Assembly: GCF_000173615.1 (NCBI RefSeq)
Contig: NZ_ABZS01000089.1
Location: 1-6,720, forward strand
Source: Sulfurihydrogenibium yellowstonense SS-5
GTDB lineage: Bacteria; Aquificota; Aquificia; Aquificales; Hydrogenothermaceae
DNA: 6,720 bases
Direction of reading: 5' to 3'
The translations under genes and the position numbers were made by a program. Below the pieces are notes generated by a model, which did no database searches, was not told the DNA's origin, and saw only the letters and a list, made by a program, of their open reading frames with translations. Shown here piece by piece: positions 1 to 6,326 of this stretch; the stretch's first letter is position 1; each line of letters begins with the position of its first letter.

Positions 1-613
<613 letters not shown>

Positions 614-642
614 TTACTTACTCCAAGTTATAGCATTTTAGG

Positions 643-660
643 ATAGTAAAATTTTACCAT
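643..660. promoter_or_regulatory. AT-rich palindrome upstream of crcB, possible operator/promoter region
   Basis: A perfect 12-bp palindrome GTAAAATTTTAC (646-657) extends to 18 bp with one mismatched pair. It lies about 30 nt upstream of the crcB TTG start, where the promoter is expected. On the minus strand it contains TAAAAT, a possible -10-like hexamer, but no convincing -35 is present. It could be an operator for a dimeric regulator, or a chance product of AT-rich sequence. Confidence 0.25.
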
Positions 661-683
661 ACGTTAAATAAAAATTTAATTAA

Positions 684-888
684 GCATAAAAGTGTTCAAA
701 GTTTTTGTAAATTTGTCTTTCCTTGTCATCCTGAGGCCGAAGGATCTCTTTTTTGATTTTTTGACTTGAGAAGAAAAAATATGAGATTCTTTATTTACGC
801 TTAGAATGACAATTTTGATTTAAAGTAGGAAATTCTTCGCACGGTTGCAGAATGACGATGTTGTTTTTTTGCAAGCAGCCTCAGTACT
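684..888 (+). repeat. Composite palindromic repeat element, copy A (about 200 bp)
   Basis: This fills most of the gap between lipA and crcB. It has three modules. Module 1, in forward sense at 726-748, starts GTCATCCTGAGG and ends GAAGGATCTC. Module 2, inverted at 783-810, runs from GAGATTCT to AGAATGAC. Module 3, inverted at 832-856, runs from ATTCTTCGC to GCAGAATGAC. Modules 1 and 2 could pair as a long imperfect hairpin. The reverse complement of copy C (5975-6165) has the same order and orientation of modules plus matching flanks: AGTGTTC on the left and CAAGCAG(C/T)CTCA on the right. Identical blocks include GGCCGAAGGATCTC (735-748) and TGCAGAATGACGATGT (846-861). No ORF is evident. Outer boundaries are estimated from where the A/C similarity fades. 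Confidence 0.75.
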
Positions 889-911
889 TTAATTGAGTAT
901 ATAAGCATGCC

Positions 912-1754
912 TTACTTATTCATTGCCATAAACTGCTCTTGTGCATTAAAAGAACTTCTTACCAATATGCCAGAAAATACATACTTAAAACCTATCTTAT
1001 AGCCTATTTCTTCAAACTCTTTAAACTCTTCTTCCGAATAATATCTGTATACCTGTAAATGGTTTTTTGATGGCTGTAAATATTGACCGATTGTTAGTAT
1101 TTCTACGTTATTTTTATACAAATCTTCCATTAAATTTATTATCTGTTCTTTCGTCTCTCCAAGCCCTACCATAAAGCCGGATTTTGATATAGTTTTTGGA
1201 CTTATTTCTTTTATTGATTTTAGTATTTTCAACGACCTTTCATAATTTCCCTGCGGTCTTACAATTTTATAAAGCTCTTTTACAGTTTCTATATTGTGAT
1301 TTACAACCTCCGGATTTTCATCTAACACTGTTTTTAAAGATTCTATACTTCCTTTAAAGTCTGGTATCAAGACTTCTATTATTATACCCGGATTTATTTC
1401 TCTTACTTTTTTTATAACCTTTGCGAAGTGGGACGCTCCGCCGTCCGGAAGGTCATCTCTATCAACCGATGTAATTACAACATGTTTTAACCCAAGTGTT
1501 TTTACGGCATTTGCTACATTCTCAGGCTCTTGTGGGTCTAAAGCTTGTGGTTTTCCGTGAGATACATTACAGTATGGACAGTTTCTAGTGCAGATATCGC
1601 CCATAATCATAAAAGTGGCTGTTTTTCTTGAAAAGCAGTCGCCAATGTTTGGACAATTAGCCTCCTCGCAAACTGTGTGTAGGTTCAGCCTGCGAAGAAG
1701 CTTTTTAATTTTAAATACTTCCGGTAAAAGTGGAGACTTTACTTTTGGCTTCAC
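912..1754 (-). CDS. lipA: Lipoyl synthase (radical SAM)
   Basis: LipA inserts two sulfurs into protein-bound octanoyl groups to make the lipoyl cofactor of 2-oxoacid dehydrogenases and the glycine-cleavage H protein; it is cytosolic. Both iron-sulfur cluster motifs are visible. The auxiliary cluster cysteines are Cys29, Cys34 and Cys40 (C-EEAN-C-PNIGD-C). The radical-SAM triad is Cys55-x3-Cys59-x2-Cys62 in DICTRNCPYCNV. The C-terminal RSSF at 266-269 carries the serine that ligates the auxiliary cluster in this family. At 280 residues it is slightly short because the N-terminal extension is minimal. The GTG start (1754-1752) directly abuts the glyA TAA with no gap and in the same frame; the only ribosome-site-like sequence is GGTGA inside the end of glyA, so coupled translation is likely. 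No lipB octanoyltransferase is in the window, and no clear terminator follows. Confidence 0.96.
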   Translation of the reverse strand: MKPKVKSPLLPEVFKIKKLLRRLNLHTVCEEANCPNIGDCFSRKTATFMIMGDICTRNCPYCNVSHGKPQALDPQEPENVANAVKTLGLKHVVITSVDRDDLPDGGASHFAKVIKKVREINPGIIIEVLIPDFKGSIESLKTVLDENPEVVNHNIETVKELYKIVRPQGNYERSLKILKSIKEISPKTISKSGFMVGLGETKEQIINLMEDLYKNNVEILTIGQYLQPSKNHLQVYRYYSEEEFKEFEEIGYKIGFKYVFSGILVRSSFNAQEQFMAMNK

Positions 1755-3023
1755 TTATTCACCGTAGCCATAATCCTTAAACCAATTTGGATACAATGGA
1801 TAACTTGAGCATAAGGATAAAACATCATCTTTTACTTCTTGGATAACTTTTTCATTATCAAGATTTTTCAAAACTTTAACAATATTTTTCGCAATTCTTC
1901 TCATGTCGTTTTCTTTCATTCCTCTGGTTGTCAATGCTGCTGTTCCAAGTCTTATTCCGGATGTTACTGTTGGTTTCTCTGGGTCAAATGGTATTGCGTT
2001 TTTATTAACTGTTATGTTAGCCTTTCCAAGAGCTTCTTCTGCTTGGTTTCCTTTTACGTTTAACGGTCTTAAATCAACAAGCATCATATGACTGTCTGTT
2101 CCACCGGATACAATCCTTAAACCTTCCGCCATTAACTCTTCTGCCAATGCTCTGGCATTTTTTACTACTTGCTCTGCATACTTTTTAAAATCTTCTGTTA
2201 AAGCTTCTCCAAATGCTACAGCCTTTGCAGCGATCACATGCATAAGTGGTCCACCTTGTAATCTTGGGAACACCCATTTATCTATATCTTTTGCATACTC
2301 TGATTTACACAGAATTACCCCACCTCTTGGACCTCTTAGTGTTTTATGGGTTGTGGACGTTACAAACTGAGCATAAGGGACGGGATTAGGATATACTCCA
2401 CCGGCTATTAATCCTGCGTAGTGAGCCATATCAACCATTAATAATGCACCAACTTCATCGGCTATCTCTCTAAATTTTGCAAAGTCAATAACTCTTGAGT
2501 ATGCCGATGCACCTGCTACAATCATTTTTGGTTTATACTCTTTTGCAAGTCGGTAGACTTCATCATAATCGATAAGTTCTGTTTTTGGATTTAATCCATA
2601 CTGAACAGAGTTAAAAACAATTCCGGAAATATTTACCTTAGCTCCGTGTGTAAGGTGTCCGCCATGGTCTAATCTCATTCCAAGAATTGTGTCGCCCGGT
2701 TGGAGCTGAGAGAAAAACACAGCTTGGTTTGCCTGTGAGCCGGAGTGTGGCTGAACGTTTGCATGTTCTGCTCCAAACAATTTTTTAAGCCTTTCTATTG
2801 CAAGTTCTTCAACTATATCAACATACTCACATCCACCGTAGTATCTTTTATGGGGTAAACCCTCTGCGTACTTGTTTGTTAGCACGCTTCCTTGAGCTTC
2901 CATTACAGCCTGAGATGTATAATTTTCAGAAGCTATCATTTCTAAATGCTCTTCTTGTCTTTTAAACTCTTTTGAGATTGCACTATAAACTTCAGGGTCT
3001 ACATTTTTTAGATGATTCAACAA
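1755..3023 (-). CDS. glyA: Serine hydroxymethyltransferase
   Basis: A PLP enzyme that interconverts serine plus tetrahydrofolate with glycine plus 5,10-methylene-THF, the main source of one-carbon units. At 422 residues it is full length for bacterial SHMT. Motifs in order are [16 protein letters not shown] (22-37), [20 protein letters not shown] (50-69), HSGSQAN (93-99), DHGGHLTHG (119-127), [13 protein letters not shown] (197-209), the PLP-lysine segment [14 protein letters not shown] with Lys227 as Schiff-base lysine, and [14 protein letters not shown] (355-368). The start is TTG at 3023-3021 (a second TTG follows immediately). AGGAGGT at 3037-3031 gives 8-nt spacing from AGGAGG and supports this start region. 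It lies 16 nt after rpiB and abuts lipA, so it is the middle gene of an rpiB-glyA-lipA unit; rpiB-glyA pairing is common in other bacteria. Confidence 0.98.
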   Translation of the reverse strand: MLNHLKNVDPEVYSAISKEFKRQEEHLEMIASENYTSQAVMEAQGSVLTNKYAEGLPHKRYYGGCEYVDIVEELAIERLKKLFGAEHANVQPHSGSQANQAVFFSQLQPGDTILGMRLDHGGHLTHGAKVNISGIVFNSVQYGLNPKTELIDYDEVYRLAKEYKPKMIVAGASAYSRVIDFAKFREIADEVGALLMVDMAHYAGLIAGGVYPNPVPYAQFVTSTTHKTLRGPRGGVILCKSEYAKDIDKWVFPRLQGGPLMHVIAAKAVAFGEALTEDFKKYAEQVVKNARALAEELMAEGLRIVSGGTDSHMMLVDLRPLNVKGNQAEEALGKANITVNKNAIPFDPEKPTVTSGIRLGTAALTTRGMKENDMRRIAKNIVKVLKNLDNEKVIQEVKDDVLSLCSSYPLYPNWFKDYGYGE

Positions 3024-3039
3024 TTTTAAAACCTCCTAC

Positions 3040-3486
3040 TTAGATTATTCCTTTTTCAATATCTAAAATTAATTTAACTCTTCTTTCATGTCTTCCGCCT
3101 TCAAAAGGTGTTTCTAAAAATACATCTATGATTGCAAGAGCATGGTCTAAACCTATTACTCTTTGACCAAGGGCTAAAACGTTAGCATCGTTATGAGACC
3201 TTGCCATTCTTGCCATAAATTCGTTTGTGCATAGGGCTGCTCTTACTCCTTTAATTTTATTGGCTGCAATAGATATTCCTATTCCGGTTCCACAGATGAT
3301 TATTCCTCTGTCAGCTTCACCAGATTGTACGCTTTTACCAACTTCTTCACCAAAGTAAGGATAATCAACAGGTTCAGGAGAATAAGTTCCTTTGTCTATA
3401 ACTTCATATTTTTTTGATTTTAGATATTCTTTTATTTTTTCTTTGTAGAAGAAACCACCATGATCGCTACCGATTGCTATTTTCAA
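3040..3486 (-). CDS. rpiB: Ribose-5-phosphate isomerase B
   Basis: Interconverts ribulose 5-phosphate and ribose 5-phosphate in the non-oxidative pentose phosphate pathway. With a TTG start at 3486-3484 the protein is 148 residues, the normal RpiB length, and begins MKIAIGSDHGG, the canonical phosphosugar-binding N-terminus. Other family features are VDYPYFGEEV (40-49), GIIICGTGIGISIAANK (61-77) with the presumed catalytic Cys65, and ARSHNDANVLALGQRV (95-110) with His98. The open frame continues upstream to an ATG at 3582. I reject that start because the extra 32 residues have no family counterpart and a perfect AGGAGG sits 8 nt before the TTG. It is the first gene of the rpiB-glyA-lipA unit; only its own ribosome site and an AT-rich leader precede it. 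Confidence 0.95.
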   Translation of the reverse strand: MKIAIGSDHGGFFYKEKIKEYLKSKKYEVIDKGTYSPEPVDYPYFGEEVGKSVQSGEADRGIIICGTGIGISIAANKIKGVRAALCTNEFMARMARSHNDANVLALGQRVIGLDHALAIIDVFLETPFEGGRHERRVKLILDIEKGII

Positions 3487-3494
3487 AAAATCAT

Positions 3495-3500
3495 CCTCCT
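3495..3500 (-). promoter_or_regulatory. Ribosome binding site fixing the rpiB TTG start
   Basis: A perfect AGGAGG on the minus strand lies 8 nt upstream of the TTG at 3486. It decides the start in favour of the 148-residue protein over the 180-residue open frame from 3582. The sequence further upstream (3501-3595) is AT-rich and contains TATGAT and TAAAAT hexamers, but no -35 I would defend. Confidence 0.8.
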
Positions 3501-3597
3501 GAAAAATAATATTTTTAATTTTATCATAATTGAATATGACAGAGTGGTGAGTTATACGATGACATCTTAGGTTATCTTTCATTTATGTTTATCGATC

Positions 3598-3711
3598 AAC
3601 CTTTCACTGCCATCTTGAGGACTATAGTCTGAAGGATCTCCTTTTAAATTCTATAAAAACTACTAATTTCTTATCTCAAGGCATCAGAACTTTATTAGCA
3701 AACTTTTTCAT
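3598..3711 (+). repeat. Composite palindromic repeat element, copy B (short, diverged)
   Basis: This lies in the 251-bp gap between nadD and rpiB. A forward module at 3609-3640 starts GCCATCTTGAGG and ends GAAGGATCTC, like module 1 of copies A and C. The self-complementary insert ACTATAGT sits where A has only CCG. An inverted, degenerate module follows at about 3665-3690 (TTCTTATCTCAAGGCATCAG), then TTAGCAAACTTTTT. The leading CTTTC flank also matches A. It is in the same orientation as A but lacks one of the two inverted modules. The match to the family is clear in module 1 and weak elsewhere. Confidence 0.55.
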
Positions 3712-3737
3712 CTGTTGACTTTCCTCTTAAATAATTT

Positions 3738-4361
3738 TTATCTATACAATCCTCTTGCATAAATATACTCTTCAACCTCTGGTAATACTAAGTATTTAAT
3801 AGATTTGCCGTTTTTTACTCTATTTCTAATTTCTGTTGATGAAATTTCTAATTGTCTTGATTTAAAAAAATAAACTGTTGTTTCGCTTAGGTTTAAGTTA
3901 TTATCTACGCACAATCTGTCATACGAAAATTTTACAAGTAAAAATTCTTTTATTTTTTCAAAATCTGTATTATCTCTACTTACAACAATAAACTTTGTGT
4001 TTTCTAATAAGTTGACAGGTTCTTTCCATTTATCTAAAGTCAAAAAAGCATCAGAACCTACTATAAAAAATGGATTATATCCAAGCTTCTCCTTAAAGAA
4101 TTTGATAGTGTCAATCGTATAAGACTTTTCTTTTTTGTTTATTTCAAAATCTGAGATTTCAAAAAAAGGATTATTCTTTATGGATAAATCTAACATCCTA
4201 AGCCTATCTTCTGGGTTTGAAAAATGAGATTCTTTTAATGGACAATGATAGGCTGGGATGAAAATAATTTTAGAAAAATTGTAATATTCCCTTATATCTT
4301 CAGCAATACGAAGATGACCCAGATGAACTGGGTCAAAACTTCCTCCAAATAGTGCGATCAT
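3738..4361 (-). CDS. nadD: Nicotinate-nucleotide adenylyltransferase
   Basis: Adenylates nicotinate mononucleotide with ATP to give deamido-NAD in NAD synthesis; cytosolic. At 207 residues it is the usual NadD size. Visible motifs are GGSFDPVHLGHL at 6-17 (nucleotidyltransferase (H/T)xGH signature, His13/His16), PLKES at 41-45, KSYTIDTI at 79-86, FIVGSDAFLTLDKW at 99-112, and ISSTEIRNRV at 173-182 near the C-terminus. The ATG start overlaps the TGA of the upstream protease gene as ATGA (4361-4358) and has no good Shine-Dalgarno of its own, so translation is probably coupled to the protease. The common downstream partner rsfS (ybeB) is absent; repeat copy B follows instead, with no clear terminator hairpin. 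Confidence 0.95.
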   Translation of the reverse strand: MIALFGGSFDPVHLGHLRIAEDIREYYNFSKIIFIPAYHCPLKESHFSNPEDRLRMLDLSIKNNPFFEISDFEINKKEKSYTIDTIKFFKEKLGYNPFFIVGSDAFLTLDKWKEPVNLLENTKFIVVSRDNTDFEKIKEFLLVKFSYDRLCVDNNLNLSETTVYFFKSRQLEISSTEIRNRVKNGKSIKYLVLPEVEEYIYARGLYR

Positions 4362-5824
4362 CTTAAAGGTAATGTTAGATATATTCTATTATCTCCTTTT
4401 TGTACATAAAGAAGAACGTTATCTTTTCCTTCTTTTTTAGCTTTTGATATTATAGACCAAAACTCAGAAGCAGATTTTACAGGAATATTATTCACAGAAA
4501 GGATTATATCTCCGGCTTGTAAACCTGCCTCTTCTGCAGCACTGCCTTCTTTAACGGCATAAACTAAAACTCCATTAGCCACCTTAGGTAATCCATATTT
4601 TTGTATCAATCCAGGTGTTAAATCTTTTACTATCAATCCTATACTGTTTTCTATTGTTGATGAACCTTCGTCAGTTGTTTGCTCTTGTGCATCACCACCT
4701 TCTAATGGAGCAGTAATTACTGTAAATGTTAGTTCTTTACCATTTCTTATAACTTTTAGATTGATTTTTGTTCCCGGTGGGTTTTTCATTATCTGATTTT
4801 GTAAATCTTGGACTTCAGAGATTTTTTTGCCATTTACTTCTACTATAATATCTCCTGCTTTAATACCAGCTTTGTCTGCTGGTCCTCCTGCCTGCACGTT
4901 AGAAACAAGCGCCCCTTCGTATACTCCAAAGTGTTCTGCAAGGTCTGGAGTTAAAGGTTGAACGATTACACCAATTTTACTTCTTTTTACTTTTCCATAT
5001 TTTAATATTTGATCCATAATCCATTTTGCTTGATTTATTGGAATTGCAAAACCAAGACCTTGTGCTCCGGCAATTATAGCAGTATTGATTCCTACAACTT
5101 CACCTTTGATGTTGATCAGTGGACCGCCGGAGTTTCCTGGATTAATCGCTGCGTCTGTTTGAATAAATCCTTCCCCCGGTCTATCTTCTATCTGTCTGTT
5201 TTTGGCTGATACGATTCCTATTGTAACTGTATCTGAAAGTCCAAGGGGGCTTCCGATTGCAATAACTGTCGCACCTACTTTTAATTGGTCAGAATCTCCA
5301 AGCTTTAAAACATGCTTAGATGCAAAATCTTCTATTCCTTTTTTAAATGGAACTTCTATTAATGCAACATCGCTTAGTTTATCGCCACCAACAACTCTTC
5401 CTTTTAGTACAACTTTGTTTTTAAATGCAACTTGAATATCTTTTGCATTTTCTATCACGTGATTGTTCGTTAGAAGATACACAACCTTTTTATTATAATC
5501 TACGTCTACAATAAAAGCAGAACCAAGACCTTGTCTTTTTTGCTTAAATTCTGGTGTGTTTGGGATACCAAAAAAATCACCAAATGGAATATCGCGAAAA
5601 GGATTAGGGATTTTAACTTCTTGAGTGGTAAACACGGTTGCAACACCAGGAGAAACCATTTCAATAAGCTTTATCCTCTCGTTTTCTATAGCTTCAAGAT
5701 TTTGAAGCGATAAAGTCTGACCTTTTATACTTTGACTGTAACTTTCTTGCTGTTTTCCAAACTGAGCAAAAACAACATAAGCAACTGCTAAAATTAAAGC
5801 AATTGGTAAAACTACCTTTTTCAT
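4358..5824 (-). CDS. degP: Periplasmic Do/HtrA-family serine protease with two PDZ domains
   Basis: An envelope quality-control protease/chaperone of the Do (DegP/DegQ) type. Numbered from the ATG at 5824 (488 aa), the order is: KK plus a hydrophobic segment at about 4-19 ending VFA-Q, a signal peptide probably cleaved after Ala20 (or an uncleaved anchor); a trypsin-like domain at about 50-275 with catalytic His122 (TNNHVI), Asp152 (LSDVALI) and Ser232 (NPGNSGGPL); PDZ1 at about 283-375 (NVQAGGPADKAGIKAGDII); a short acidic Gln/Thr/Glu linker; and PDZ2 at about 396-488 (EGSAAEEAGLQAGDII). An in-frame ATG at 5854 would add MNIKAEVIKI. I prefer 5824 because GGAGGT precedes it and the signal peptide then starts canonically, but AGAGGA before 5854 makes that start possible too. 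Which Deg paralogue it is (degP or degQ) cannot be decided. It overlaps nadD by 4 bp. Confidence 0.94.
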   Translation of the reverse strand: MKKVVLPIALILAVAYVVFAQFGKQQESYSQSIKGQTLSLQNLEAIENERIKLIEMVSPGVATVFTTQEVKIPNPFRDIPFGDFFGIPNTPEFKQKRQGLGSAFIVDVDYNKKVVYLLTNNHVIENAKDIQVAFKNKVVLKGRVVGGDKLSDVALIEVPFKKGIEDFASKHVLKLGDSDQLKVGATVIAIGSPLGLSDTVTIGIVSAKNRQIEDRPGEGFIQTDAAINPGNSGGPLINIKGEVVGINTAIIAGAQGLGFAIPINQAKWIMDQILKYGKVKRSKIGVIVQPLTPDLAEHFGVYEGALVSNVQAGGPADKAGIKAGDIIVEVNGKKISEVQDLQNQIMKNPPGTKINLKVIRNGKELTFTVITAPLEGGDAQEQTTDEGSSTIENSIGLIVKDLTPGLIQKYGLPKVANGVLVYAVKEGSAAEEAGLQAGDIILSVNNIPVKSASEFWSIISKAKKEGKDNVLLYVQKGDNRIYLTLPLR

Positions 5825-5834
5825 AATTTTTATA

Positions 5835-5840
5835 ACCTCC
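5835..5840 (-). promoter_or_regulatory. Ribosome binding site supporting the internal protease start
   Basis: GGAGGT on the minus strand lies 10 nt upstream of the ATG at 5824. A competing weaker site, AGAGGA at 5864-5859, lies 4 nt from the upstream in-frame ATG at 5854. The longer match and the canonical signal peptide favour 5824; the slightly long spacing keeps this open. Confidence 0.5.
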
Positions 5841-5882
5841 GCTTTTATATTCATAAGGTCCTCTCAATCATCATTATTTATT

Positions 5883-5917
5883 ATTATAAATCTAAAACCT
5901 CTAATCCATGTTAACAA
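5883..5917 (-). promoter_or_regulatory. Putative sigma70-like promoter of the protease-nadD unit
   Basis: A perfect minus-strand TATAAT (5888-5883) lies 28 nt upstream of the first possible protease ATG. Upstream TTGTTAACA (5917-5909) is -35-like, but its spacing to TATAAT is 20 nt for TTAACA and 23 nt for TTGTTA, longer than the ideal 17. The -10 could therefore act with a weak or different -35, or the match could be chance in AT-rich DNA. No heat-shock-type operator is apparent. Confidence 0.35.
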
Positions 5918-5974
5918 TATTTAAATGTTTTGTAAACTATTTTCGAATTCAGTCCATGGAAGTTTATATTTTAA

Positions 5975-6165
5975 TGAGACTGCTTGTAAAAATCCACATC
6001 GTCATTCTGCAGCCGACTAAGAATCCTGACCTCAAAGATGTCATTCTGCAGCCGGTGAAGAATTTATTTTTTTTACCTATTTGATAAAACATGAGATCCT
6101 TCGGCCTTCGGCCTATGGATGACACGGAAAGGTAAGCTTACGAAAATTTTGGAACACTTTTTATA
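5975..6165 (-). repeat. Composite palindromic repeat element, copy C (about 190 bp, inverted relative to A)
   Basis: It lies between the hsp20 terminator and the protease promoter. On the plus strand two direct modules begin GTCATTCTGCAGCCG (6001-6025 and 6040-6063) and are followed by an inverted module at 6093-6123 running from GAGATCCTTCGG to GGATGAC. Read as reverse complement it matches copy A along its length: AAGTGTTC flank, CTTTCC, module 1, two inverted modules, then CAAGCAGTCTCA. Its module 1 holds an extra tandem copy of a 7-nt unit (TTCGGCC twice at 6100-6113). Identical blocks with A are 6093-6106 and 5996-6011. Boundaries are estimated. Confidence 0.75.
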
Positions 6166-6231
6166 TTTTGATTTTGAAAGTAGATTTTAAATTACGATTC
6201 TGTAAGTGAAAGAATTAGACATTTATGCAAG

Positions 6232-6252
6232 ACCTGAGACTCACCCACCAGG
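6232..6252. repeat. Small inverted repeat in a locally GC-richer patch
   Basis: ACCTG (6232-6236) and CAGGT (6248-6252) form a 5-bp stem around a 12-nt loop, with the nested palindrome TGAGACTCA (6235-6243) at its start. This stands out in the otherwise AT-rich 6166-6261 stretch just beyond the hsp20 terminator, in which I see no ORF or RNA gene. It could be an element end or chance. Confidence 0.25.
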
Positions 6253-6261
6253 TATTAAAGA

Positions 6262-6298
6262 CAAAACAAAAATAAAAAAGCCCCCTTAAAGGGGGCTT
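6262..6298 (-). terminator. Intrinsic terminator of hsp20
   Basis: On the minus strand AAGCCCCC-TTTAA-GGGGGCTT forms an 8-bp GC-rich stem (6298-6278), continued by a T-rich run TTTTTTATTTTTG (6279-6267). It begins about 29 nt after the hsp20 stop. This is a textbook Rho-independent terminator and the only strong one in the window. It isolates hsp20 from the protease unit. The opposite strand has a less regular T-rich stretch after a short spacer, so bidirectional action is unlikely but not excluded. Confidence 0.93.
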
Positions 6299-6326
6299 CA
6301 ATGTTATTTATATTTTTTTATATTTT

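Noticed and set aside
614..683. Fluoride riboswitch upstream of crcB
   Set aside because: No GATG/CTGATG-type conserved elements or pseudoknot-forming segments are visible in the leader; the sequence is mostly A and T.
1839..2091. Plus-strand open frames inside glyA
   Set aside because: They lie antisense to strongly conserved SHMT coding sequence, have low-complexity translations, and match no family.
3487..3582. N-terminal extension of rpiB from an ATG at 3582
   Set aside because: The added 32 residues do not resemble RpiB, whose family starts at M-K-I-A-x-G-S-D-H-G-G. A perfect AGGAGG precedes the TTG at 3486, and the extension reads through intergenic AT-rich sequence.
5009..5713. Plus-strand open frames inside the protease gene
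   Set aside because: They are antisense shadows of the catalytic-domain coding region, with no ribosome sites or recognisable domains.
6001..6123. CRISPR-like array in repeat copy C
   Set aside because: There are only two direct modules plus one inverted, with irregular spacing and diverged sequence, and no cas genes. The same architecture recurs in copy A, which indicates a dispersed element instead.
6200..6250. tRNA 3' end suggested by CTCACCCACCA
   Set aside because: No T-arm GTTC-type sequence, anticodon arm or matching acceptor stem occurs at the expected distance on either strand.
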